A DNA stretch of 10,931 nt from assembly GCA_044359525.1 (NCBI GenBank), contig JBIKLY010000102.1:1-10931 (forward strand), in the 5' to 3' direction. The stretch comes from CAJBIL01 sp044359525 (GTDB lineage Bacteria > Pseudomonadota > Gammaproteobacteria > Burkholderiales > Rhodocyclaceae). Every line of letters starts with the position of its first letter. Position 1 is the stretch's first letter. The notes under the pieces were generated by a model, which worked only from the letters and a program-made list of their open reading frames with translations, was not told the origin of the DNA and searched no databases. Positions 1-7,300 of this stretch are shown here, piece after piece. Both the position numbers and the translations under genes were made by a program.

Positions 1-727
1 GAATGGCGCGCGAGGAATTGATCATCAGCCCCGTGCCGTTACGGGTGCGCCCCGCATGGACGGTGGCTTCGATGTCGCCGCCTTGCGCGCCGATGCCGGG
101 AACGAGCAAGGGCATATCGCCGGTGAGGGCGCGTACACGGGCGATCTCGGCGGGGAAGGTGGCGCCGACGACGAGCGCACACTGGCCGTTGCGATTCCAC
201 TCGGCAGCGACCAGTCGGGCGACGCGCTCATAAAGTTTGACGCCGCCAACATCGAGAAACTGCAGGTCGCTGCCGCCGGGGTTGGAGGTGCGGCAGAGCA
301 GGATGACGCCCTTGTCCGGGTAGGCGAGATAAGGGTCGATCGAGTCGCGACCCATGTAAGGGTTCACCGTAATCGCGTCGGCCTGATAGCGCTCGAAGGC
401 TTCAATGGCGTATTGCTCGGCCGTGCTGCCGATGTCGCCGCGCTTGGCGTCGAGGATCACCGGCACGCCGGGGTGCTGCTCGTGGATGTGCGCGATCAGC
501 GCTTCGAGCTGGTCTTCAGCGCGCCGTGCGGCAAAGTAGGCGATCTGCGGCTTGAAGCAGCAAACGAGATCGGCGGTGGCGTCAACAATGCCTTTGCAGA
601 ATTCAAAGATGGCATCCGGCTTGCCTTGCAGATGGGCGGGGAATTTCGCCGGATCGGGGTCGAGGCCGACGCAGAGCAGGCTGTTGTTTTTCGCCCAGGT
701 GGCAGCGAGGGATTGGGTGAAGGTCAT
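1..727 (-). CDS. pyrF: Orotidine 5'-phosphate decarboxylase (partial, C-terminus off the left edge)
   Basis: Catalyses decarboxylation of OMP to UMP, the last step of de novo pyrimidine synthesis, in the cytoplasm. 242 residues are visible. The N-terminus has the substrate-binding stretch GLDPDP (21-26), a lysine in FKP (58-60), and the catalytic Asp-x-Lys-x-x-Asp signature as DAKRGDIGST (93-102). PGIGAQGGD and the GxxxNSSRAI stretch near the cut end are the phosphate-binding strands. The DAKRGDIG form marks the longer PyrF subfamily (about 270 residues) rather than the E. coli form, so roughly 30 residues are missing by truncation at the window edge. The start ATG (725-727) is preceded by AAGGA at 7 nt, and this site overlaps the TAA of the upstream 73-residue gene, 10 nt away, which indicates an operon with translational coupling. 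Family assignment is firm. Confidence 0.96.
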   Translation of the reverse strand, partial: MTFTQSLAATWAKNNSLLCVGLDPDPAKFPAHLQGKPDAIFEFCKGIVDATADLVCCFKPQIAYFAARRAEDQLEALIAHIHEQHPGVPVILDAKRGDIGSTAEQYAIEAFERYQADAITVNPYMGRDSIDPYLAYPDKGVILLCRTSNPGGSDLQFLDVGGVKLYERVARLVAAEWNRNGQCALVVGATFPAEIARVRALTGDMPLLVPGIGAQGGDIEATVHAGRTRNGTGLMINSSRAI

Positions 728-737
728 GAAGTTATCC

Positions 738-959
738 TTAAACGATGGCTTCGCCACGGCGTAGCCGCTCTTGGCGCTGGCGCGTTTCAGGCGTTTGTCC
801 GAGTAGGGTGAATTGCCTTGCTGCATCGACCCATTCAAGTCGTTGCAGTGGGGTTAGTTGAGCAAAGGATGCGAGTTGTTCGTCGGAGACGTAGTAGCCG
901 AAACCGCCAAGTCGGGGTTTATCGATCACGAAGGCGCTCCAGGTGTTCGATGTCGTCAT
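738..959 (-). CDS. Conserved small hypothetical protein, partner of the upstream nucleotidyltransferase
   Basis: A 73-residue soluble, charged protein with no membrane segment or signal peptide. After a short N-terminus it has a compact stretch YYVSDEQL (22-29), then LTPLQRLEWVDAARQFTLL, a helix-rich segment, and ends in ERLRRGEAI. This layout (a 'SxEQL..F..LTPxQRLxWLxxAR' core followed by a Thr-Pro-Glu-x-Arg helix) resembles small proteins I remember encoded next to stand-alone nucleotidyltransferases, but I know no established function. The ATG lies inside the 3' end of the nucleotidyltransferase gene (41 nt overlap, different frame) with AGGA just upstream. The stop is 10 nt before pyrF. 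The overlap and conserved-looking core argue for a real gene. A role as cognate partner (antitoxin, toxin or regulator) is inference from position only. Confidence 0.72.
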   Translation of the reverse strand: MTTSNTWSAFVIDKPRLGGFGYYVSDEQLASFAQLTPLQRLEWVDAARQFTLLGQTPETRQRQERLRRGEAIV

Positions 960-1404
960 GATCCTGCCTTCGTCCGGCGGCAGTCTTCAGGGCGATCATG
1001 TCCTCGATGGCCGCGAGCGACACAGGAACCTCGTTGAGGTGACGGCACAGGCCGCGTTCGAGGGCGCTGGCGATGTCGATGGCCGGGGCGATCAATATAT
1101 CTACCGTTGGCGCGCCGGGCGATGCTGGCAGCAATGCAAAAGCGACCATGTGTTTTTGTTCTACCCATTGGCGGCGTTGCTCGACATCTTTCAATGCCGC
1201 CAGCGAGACCGGCGCTAGCGGTGTCAGCCTGATTGCCTCTGCGCAGCCGATGAAGCGATCCAGATTGTTTTCGTCCATGGCCAGAATAAGGTCGACGTCC
1301 ATCGTCATGCGTGGAACGCCGTGCAGGTTCATGGCCAGCCCGCCGACGAGCAGGTAGCGAACCTGATGGTCGTTGAGCGCGCGGAAGAGGTCGAGATAAA
1401 ACAT
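919..1404 (-). CDS. AbiEii/MNT-type nucleotidyltransferase
   Basis: A 161-residue protein of the DNA polymerase beta-like nucleotidyltransferase fold. Near the N-terminus YLLVGGLAMNLHG (17-29) is followed by R32, T34 and the metal-binding pair D36 and D38 in MDVDLIL. A third carboxylate is available at D102 in VDILIAP. The C-terminus has a Lys (K140) and the GRRQDHDDIEHL segment (144-155), matching the usual 'GRxxDxxDIexL' ending of AbiEii-like proteins. The family includes toxins of type IV-like pairs and uncharacterised stand-alone transferases that move NMP groups to RNA or protein; the substrate here is unknown. It starts 2 nt after the glnS TAG with no clear Shine-Dalgarno site, so translation probably depends on ribosomes finishing glnS. 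Its 3' end overlaps the 73-residue partner. Fold assignment is strong; biological role is open. Confidence 0.85.
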   Translation of the reverse strand: MFYLDLFRALNDHQVRYLLVGGLAMNLHGVPRMTMDVDLILAMDENNLDRFIGCAEAIRLTPLAPVSLAALKDVEQRRQWVEQKHMVAFALLPASPGAPTVDILIAPAIDIASALERGLCRHLNEVPVSLAAIEDMIALKTAAGRRQDHDDIEHLERLRDR

Positions 1405-1406
1405 GG

Positions 1407-3218
1407 CTATTTGGTTGGCTTCGTGGTCCAGGAGTCCTTGAGCGTCACCGTGCGGTTGAACACCGGCGTGCCGTCCTGCGAGTCGATGCGGTCGGCGACG
1501 AAGTAGCCGTGGCGCTCGAACTGGAAGCGGTCTTCGGCCCGGGCGCTCTTCAGCGACGGTTCGAGCCAGGCGCGGATGACCTGCACACTGTTCGGGTTGA
1601 TGTCGTCGAGGAAGTCGCGCTCCAGTCCTTCAGCGTCACCTTCGCGGCGGCTGCCCGGTGCCGGGCAGGCGAACAGGCGGTCGTAGAGGCGCACTTCGGC
1701 TTCATAACCGTGCGCCAGCGAAACCCAGTGCAGGTTGCCCTTGACCTTGACGCTGTCGGCGCCCGGCGTGCCGGATTTGGTTTCCGGCAGGTATTCGCAA
1801 TGCACGGCGATCACCTTGCCGTTTTCGTCCTTGTCGCAGCCGATGCACTTCACGATATAGCCGTACTTGAGGCGCGCCATGTTGCCGGGATAAAGACGGT
1901 GGTAGCCCTTGCTCGGTTCTTCCATGAAGTCTTCGCGCTCGATCCATAGCTCGCGCGAAAACGGCATCATGCGCTTGCCGAGTTCGGGCTTCAGCGGGTG
2001 GTTCGGTGCGAAGCACTCTTCGCTCTGGCCTTCTGGGTAGTTGTCGATGATCAGTTTCAGCGGGTCGAGCATGGCGACGCGGCGCTCGGCGGCAACGTTG
2101 AGCACTTCGCGCATCGCTTCTTCGAGCAGCGTGTATTCGATCAGCGAATCGGATTTGGAAACGCCGACGCGCTCGGCGAACAGGCGGAAGCCCTCCGGCG
2201 TGTAGCCACGGCGACGCGCGCCGACCAGCGTCGGCAGACGCGGGTCGTCCCAGCCGGCGACGTGCTTTTCTTCGACCAGCTGAATGAGTTTGCGCTTCGA
2301 GAGCACGACGTAGGTCAGGTTCAGGCGCGAGAATTCGATCTGCTGCGGCAGCGGACGCTGCAGCAGGCCGCCCTCGGCGAGGCGTTCGAGCAGCCAGTCG
2401 TAGAACGGGCGCTGGTCGGCGAATTCGAGCGTGCAGATCGAGTGCGTAATGTTCTCGAGCGCGTCCTCGATCGGGTGCGCGAAGGTGTACATCGGATAGA
2501 CGCACCACCTGTCGCCGGTGTTGTGGTGCGTCGCGTGGCGGATGCGGTAGATCGCCGGGTCGCGCAGGTTGATGTTCGGTGCGGCCATGTCGATCCTGGC
2601 GCGCACAATGTGCGCGCCGTCGGCGAACTCGCCGGCCTGCATGCGCTTGAAGAGATCGAGGTTGTCTTCGACGCTGCGGCTGCGATACGGCGAATCCTTG
2701 CCGGCCTCGGTCAGCGTGCCGCGTGCGGCGCGCATTTCGTCGGCGCTCTGGCTGTCGACGTAGGCATGGCCGCTGGCCAGCAGGTACTCGGCGAATTGCA
2801 CCATCCAGTCGAAGTAGTTCGAGGCGTAGTAGAGATTGTTCTCGCCGTTCCCCTCCCACGAGAAACCAAGCCACTTCACCGAATCTATGATCGAATCAAC
2901 GTACTCCTGCTCTTCCTTCTCCGGGTTGGTGTCATCGAAGCGCAGGTGGCACTGGCCGTCATAATCGCGCGCCAGACCGAAATTCAGGCAGATCGACTTG
3001 GCGTGGCCGAAGTGCAGGTAGCCGTTCGGCTCGGGCGGGAAGCGCGTGCGAATCTTCGCCGGATCAGGCGCGCCGGCCAACTGCTGCGCCGCCGGGCCAG
3101 GTTGGCCAGACCACTTGCGCGCGGCGTGCTTGCCGGCGGCCAGGTCGGCGTCGATGATGTTGCGGATGAAGTTGATTATGGGGGCTGCGGCTGACGGTTC
3201 TTTAGGGGCGTTGCTCAC
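1407..3218 (-). CDS. glnS: Glutaminyl-tRNA synthetase
   Basis: Charges tRNA-Gln with glutamine in the cytoplasm. Class I signatures are present: the HIGH motif as PPEPNGYLHFGH (61-72) and the KMSKS motif as VLSKRK (305-310), with the GlnRS-typical HPIEDALENITHS stretch (248-259) and ITHSICTLEF following. The C-terminal half carries the two beta-barrel anticodon-binding domain, ending in the characteristic PVFNRTVTLKDSW. I chose GTG at 3216-3218 (603 residues): it has AAGGA 7 nt upstream, and the protein then begins just before the conserved FIRNIIDADL helix. A longer frame opens at 3269 but adds 17 residues of no family character and would cover the divergent promoter region. The protein is longer than E. 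coli GlnRS (554), mainly from about 20 extra residues after GKHAARK (30-35) and a charged insertion near the C-terminus. It is the first gene of the minus-strand operon. Confidence 0.97.
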   Translation of the reverse strand: MSNAPKEPSAAAPIINFIRNIIDADLAAGKHAARKWSGQPGPAAQQLAGAPDPAKIRTRFPPEPNGYLHFGHAKSICLNFGLARDYDGQCHLRFDDTNPEKEEQEYVDSIIDSVKWLGFSWEGNGENNLYYASNYFDWMVQFAEYLLASGHAYVDSQSADEMRAARGTLTEAGKDSPYRSRSVEDNLDLFKRMQAGEFADGAHIVRARIDMAAPNINLRDPAIYRIRHATHHNTGDRWCVYPMYTFAHPIEDALENITHSICTLEFADQRPFYDWLLERLAEGGLLQRPLPQQIEFSRLNLTYVVLSKRKLIQLVEEKHVAGWDDPRLPTLVGARRRGYTPEGFRLFAERVGVSKSDSLIEYTLLEEAMREVLNVAAERRVAMLDPLKLIIDNYPEGQSEECFAPNHPLKPELGKRMMPFSRELWIEREDFMEEPSKGYHRLYPGNMARLKYGYIVKCIGCDKDENGKVIAVHCEYLPETKSGTPGADSVKVKGNLHWVSLAHGYEAEVRLYDRLFACPAPGSRREGDAEGLERDFLDDINPNSVQVIRAWLEPSLKSARAEDRFQFERHGYFVADRIDSQDGTPVFNRTVTLKDSWTTKPTK

Positions 3219-3247
3219 GGCATGATCCTTGGTTCCAGAAGCCTTGT

Positions 3248-3281
3248 ATTTTAACGGCCAACGTCGCAAAACCGTTAAAAT
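3248..3281. promoter_or_regulatory. Divergent promoter/operator with perfect inverted repeat
   Basis: Between glnS and the plus-strand MNT gene lies ATTTTAACGG (3248-3257), a 14-nt spacer, and its exact reverse complement CCGTTAAAAT (3272-3281). Each arm contains TAAAAT: at 3276-3281 on the plus strand, 50 nt before the MNT start, and at 3253-3248 on the minus strand, about 30 nt before the glnS GTG. Both fit a sigma-70 -10 element, but no good -35 hexamer is found at 16-18 nt for either, so the promoter calls are tentative. The symmetry would suit a dimeric regulator blocking both promoters. The repeat itself is directly seen; its function is inferred. Confidence 0.45.
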
Positions 3282-3330
3282 TCATGTGATGTTGAACGGC
3301 TCGGTTTGCTCGGAACAGAAAGGAGTTTGC

Positions 3331-3654
3331 ATGCTCACAATGGAAACGCTGCAATCGGCGGCACGCCGGCTGACAGCCTGTGCTTCGCGACCGGCGAGGG
3401 TAATCCTTTTCGGCTCCTATGCCCGAGGCGACGCCGATGCCGCTTCAGATGTTGATTTGATGGTGCTCGAGTCGGCATTCGACGACAAGGCGGGTGAGTA
3501 TCTGCGTCTTAAAGAAGCGATTGGTCGTCTGGGTGTCGGCGTCGACCTGTTGCTGTGCACCGAGTCTGAATTCCAGCGCCGCAGCCAGGTGCCGGGCACT
3601 GTTCCCTACTGGGCTAAAAAGGAAGGCAAGGTGCTCAATGACGCCGCAGCGTGA
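3331..3654 (+). CDS. Minimal nucleotidyltransferase (MNT family)
   Basis: A 107-residue protein with the classic MNT active-site strand-turn GSYARGD (28-34) followed by SDVDLMV (39-45), giving the metal-binding Asp pair D40 and D42, and a third Asp at D72 in VDLLL. MNT proteins are usually encoded with a HEPN RNase. In characterised pairs (MntA/HepT) the MNT protein is the antitoxin and adds AMP groups to a tyrosine of the HEPN toxin. No intact HEPN gene is present here: the next complete gene is crcB. The start at 3331 follows AAAGGAG at 6-7 nt. ATG at 3340 is possible, and an in-frame TTG further upstream lacks support and would overlap the promoter region. The divergent glnS operon carries another, unrelated nucleotidyltransferase. 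Fold assignment is strong; present function without a partner is uncertain. Confidence 0.88.
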   Translation: MLTMETLQSAARRLTACASRPARVILFGSYARGDADAASDVDLMVLESAFDDKAGEYLRLKEAIGRLGVGVDLLLCTESEFQRRSQVPGTVPYWAKKEGKVLNDAAA

Positions 3655-3670
3655 AGAGGCAGAGAAATGA
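3638..3670 (+). pseudogene. Short overlapping frame, possible remnant of a HEPN partner
   Basis: An 11-codon frame reading MTPQREEAEK and a TGA stop. It begins inside the 3' end of the MNT gene (ATG at 3638) and its stop overlaps the crcB ATG in the arrangement ATGA (3667-3670). HEPN genes in MNT/HEPN pairs commonly overlap the MNT gene in this way, and as I remember them often begin with a similar Met-Thr-Pro-x-Arg-x-Glu-Ala-Glu run. I therefore read this as the 5' end of a HEPN gene whose remainder was deleted. It may alternatively be chance, or a coupling peptide that carries ribosomes from the MNT gene to crcB. Confidence 0.4.
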
Positions 3671-4056
3671 ATCTGGCCGCATTTTTCGCGATTGGTGGCG
3701 GTGCTGCCCTTGGCGCCTGGTCGCGCTGGGGGCTTGGCCTGCTGCTCAATCCGCTATTCATTGCCATCCCGCTCGGCACGCTGGCGGCCAATCTGGTCGG
3801 CGGTTATCTGGTCGGTGTTGCGCTTGGCGTTTTCCACCAATACACGCACCTCGCCCCGGAACTGAAGCTGTTCATCATCACCGGCTTCCTCGGCGGGCTG
3901 ACGACCTTCTCAAGCTTCTCCGGCGAGGTCATGGAACGCTTCCTGGCGCAGCAGTACGCCTGGGCTTTCTCGGCGATCGGTCTGCATCTTTTCGGTTCGC
4001 TGGCGATGACCTGGCTCGGTTTTCTGACCGTCGGCGTGCATAAGGTCTGGCCTTAA
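3667..4056 (+). CDS. crcB: Fluoride ion channel CrcB/Fluc
   Basis: Exports fluoride passively across the inner membrane as a dual-topology dimer, protecting enzymes such as enolase and pyrophosphatase. The 129 residues form four hydrophobic helices. Family motifs are present: GGGAALGAWSRW (10-21) with the conserved Arg20, GTLAANLVGG (37-46) with pore Asn42, and GFLGGLTTFSSFSGE (73-87), which carries the central Na+ site threonines and the phenylalanine box. Length is typical. The start at 3667 overlaps the TGA of the short frame above. Only a weak GAGG lies upstream, so coupling to the MNT gene is likely. No crcB-motif fluoride riboswitch is recognisable, the upstream DNA being coding. No convincing terminator is seen after the stop. 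Confidence 0.95.
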   Translation: MNLAAFFAIGGGAALGAWSRWGLGLLLNPLFIAIPLGTLAANLVGGYLVGVALGVFHQYTHLAPELKLFIITGFLGGLTTFSSFSGEVMERFLAQQYAWAFSAIGLHLFGSLAMTWLGFLTVGVHKVWP

Positions 4057-4331
4057 GCTGCCGGGCAGATACAAAGGGCGCTTAGCCGGCGCGAAAATTC
4101 CTCTTTTTGGGTTGCGTCTTCGCTTGCAGGGCGCATGGAATGGCGGTCTACGAGTTTGATTTGCTGGTGAGCAAGGAAATACGGGCGTCTCCGCGCAGGC
4201 GCTGTTCTAGATAGCCAAGTGGCGTGTTATGCAAGGGCGTGGCTAAAAAATGATCTAACCCCCCACGATAGGGCTTCTCCCTCCTATCATTTAAACTGCT
4301 GCACCTCCCCCTGTTGTCTGAATGCTTTCCG
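4057..4331 (+). other. Non-coding leader between crcB and hrpA with possible hairpins
   Basis: About 275 nt without a supportable gene. The part nearest hrpA is pyrimidine-rich and contains GATAGGG (4267-4273), loop CTTCT, then CCCT, and after a 3-nt bulge ATC (to 4288), forming a plausible 7-bp stem. A competing pair AAATGAT (4248-4254) / ATCATTT (4286-4292) uses the same ATC bases, so the two structures exclude one another. A CACCTCCCCC tract at about 4302-4311 takes the place where a Shine-Dalgarno site would be expected. An hrpA promoter must lie here or upstream, but I cannot assign hexamers. A 24-codon frame starting at 4140 and a minus-strand frame at 4148-4345 have no family character. 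Confidence 0.4.
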
Positions 4332-7300
4332 ATGAGTCGTGCCACCCCCCGTACTGCCGGTGTTTATGCCGATTGTCTTGCTGTTGATCAGCGTCGCCTG
4401 CGTTCGCTCTCGCGTGACATGCGCCACGCGTTCGGCGCGAAACGCGACGCGTTGCTGGCCGAGCACGACAAACTGGCGGAATCGTCGCGGGCGGTGGTGG
4501 CCGGCCGGCGGGCGCGGCTGCCGAAGCCGGAGTTTGCCGACGATCTGCCGGTCAATGCGCGGCGCGCCGAGATCGCCGAGCTGATCGACAAGCATCAGGT
4601 GGTGATCGTTTGCGGCGAAACGGGTTCGGGCAAGACGACGCAGATTCCGAAGATCTGCCTTGAGCTCGGGCGCGGTACGACCGGGCTGATCGGCCACACG
4701 CAGCCGCGCCGCATCGCCGCGCGCTCGACGGCGGCGCGCATCGCGCAGGAGTTGCATAGCGAGCTGGGCAGCATCGTCGGCTACAAGATCCGCTTCACCG
4801 ACCGCACGTCGCCGCAGTCCTATATCAAGCTGATGACCGACGGCATCCTGCTCGCCGAGACGCAGGGCGACCCGTGGCTGGGGCGCTACGACACGCTGAT
4901 CCTCGATGAAGCGCACGAGCGCAGCCTGAACATCGACTTCCTGCTCGGCTACCTCAAGCAGCTGCTGCCGAAGCGCCCCGACTTCAAGCTGATCGTCACT
5001 TCGGCGACGATCGACGCCGAGCGCTTTTCAAAACATTTTGACGGTGCGCCGGTGATCGAGGTCTCCGGGCGCATGTATCCGGTCGAGCTGCGCTACCGGC
5101 CGGTCGAAAAAGAGGAAGCCGAGAAGGAAGGCGAACGCGATCTTTACGACGCCATCGTCGATGCCTGCGACGAGCTGGCCCATGTCGGGCCGGGCGACGT
5201 GCTGGTCTTCCTGCCCGGCGAGCGCGAGATCAAGGAGGCCGCCGAGGCTTTAAGAAAACGCCATCCGCCGCACACCGAAATCCTGCCGTTGTTCGCCCGC
5301 CTGTCGGCCGAAGAGCAGTCGCGCATCTTCAAGGACCACGTCGGGCGGCGCATCGTGCTGGCGACCAACGTCGCCGAAACCTCGCTCACCGTGCCGGGAA
5401 TCCGTTACGTCGTCGACTCCGGGCTGGCGCGCGTCAAGCGCTATTCCTACCGCAACAAGGTCGAACAGCTGCAGGTCGAAAAGATCGCGCAGGCCTCGGC
5501 CAACCAGCGTGCCGGGCGCTGCGGCCGGGTCGCGGCCGGCGTCTGCATCCGTTTGTACGACGAGCAGGAGTTCAGCCTGCGCCCGCCGTTCGCCGATCCC
5601 GAAATCCTGCGCTCGTCGCTGGCCGGCGTGATCCTGCGCATGAAGGCGCTGCGCATCGGCGACGTCGAGGATTTTCCCTTCATCGAGGCGCCGCCGCCGA
5701 AGGCGATCAGCGACGGCTACCAGCTGCTGCTCGAACTCGGCGCGGTGACCGAAGATAACGCGCTGACGCCGGTCGGCCAGGAGCTGGCGAAGATGCCGCT
5801 CGACCCGCGCGTCGGCCGGATGATCGTCGCCGCGCGCGACGAGGGCTGTCTGCGCGAGGTGCTGATCATCGCCGCCGCGCTGACCGCGCAGGACCCGCGC
5901 GAACGGCCGCAGGACCGCCAGGGTTCGGCCGACATGGCGCACAAGAAGTTCGACGACGAGAAGTCCGAATTCCTCTCCTGGCTCAAGCTGTGGAACTGGT
6001 ACGAAGCCGAGGTCGAGCACAAGAAATCGCAGCGCAAGCTGGTGCAGGCCTGCCACGAGAACTTCCTCTCGGCGCTGCGCATGCGCGAATGGCGCGACGT
6101 GCATAGCCAGCTGCACGGCCTCGCCGCCGAGCACGAGTGGAAGGAAAACCAGCTGCCGGCGAGTTACGAGTCTATCCACCGCGCGCTGCTCGCCGGCCTG
6201 CTCGGCAACATCGGCTGCAAGTCCGAGGACTCCGCCCACTACCTCGGCGCGCGCGGCATGAAGTTCCTGATCCATCCGGGGTCGGCGCTGCAGAAGAAGG
6301 CCGGCAAGTGGATCGCTGCCGCCGAGATCACCGAGACAACCAAGCTCTTCGCGCGCTGCGTCGCGCGCATCGAACCCGAGTGGCTGGAGCAGGTCGGTGC
6401 GCACCTGATCAAGCGCAGCTGGTTCGATCCGCATTGGGAGAAGAAGGCGATGCAGGTCGTCGCCTTCGAGCGGTCGACGCTCTACGGCATCGTCGTCAAT
6501 CCGCGCAAACGGGTCAATTTCGGGCCGATGAACCCGCAGGAGTCGCGCGAGATTTTCATCCGCCAGGGGCTGGTCGGCGCTGAAGTCGCCGACGAGTACG
6601 AGCGGCGCTGGGCCTTCTACACGCACAACCACCAGTTGATGCTCGACATCGAAACGCTCGAACACAAGTCGCGGCGGCCCGACGTGCTGGTCGACGACGA
6701 GCTGATTTTCGCCTTCTACGATCAGATCATCCCGGAGGGCATCACCGGCGGCGCCGAGTTCGACAAATGGCGGCGCGACGCCGAGCGCGACAATCCGAAA
6801 CTGCTTTATCTGAAGCGCGAAGACCTGATGCGCCACGAGGCGGCGGGCATCACCACCGAGGCCTTCCCGCATCACCTCAAGCTCGGCGGCGTCGATTTCG
6901 CGCTGACTTACCACTTCGAACCGGGAACGCCGCGCGACGGCGTGACGATGACAGTGCCGCTGGCACAGCTCAACCAGATTCCGGCGGCGCGCTGCGAATG
7001 GCTGGTGCCGGGCCTGCTCAAGGAAAAGGTCATCCAGCTCGTCAAGACGCTGCCGCAGAAGATTCGCTCCAAGCTGGTGCCGGTGCCCGAGTTCGCCGCC
7101 GAATTCGTCGCCGCCGTGCCGCCGTCGGACAAACCGCTGGTGCCGGCGCTGATCCATTTCATTCTGCAGTCGCGCGGGCTCAACGCGCGCGGCTGGGAAA
7201 TCACGCCGGACGCCTTCCGTCCCGACGCGCTGCCGGCGCATTTCAGTTTCAACTTCAAGCTGGTCGATGAAGACGAGCGGCAGCTCGGCATGAGCCGCAG

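Noticed and set aside
56..811. 251-codon plus-strand frame opposite pyrF
   Set aside because: PyrF on the other strand has its catalytic motif and ribosome binding site; this frame has no recognisable domain.
1998..3194. 398-codon plus-strand frame opposite glnS
   Set aside because: Composition is typical of antisense translation and every position is explained by the strongly supported GlnRS.
3560..3666. Fluoride riboswitch upstream of crcB
   Set aside because: The upstream DNA is coding for the MNT protein and I could not find the conserved riboswitch core sequences.
4076..4107. Possible terminator after crcB (GCGC pair with downstream T-run)
   Set aside because: The stem is only about 4 bp and the T-run is separated from it by roughly 10 nt, so it does not fit an intrinsic terminator.
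4148..4345. 65-codon minus-strand frame between crcB and hrpA
   Set aside because: No recognisable family, no good ribosome binding site at its start, and it overlaps the hrpA start.
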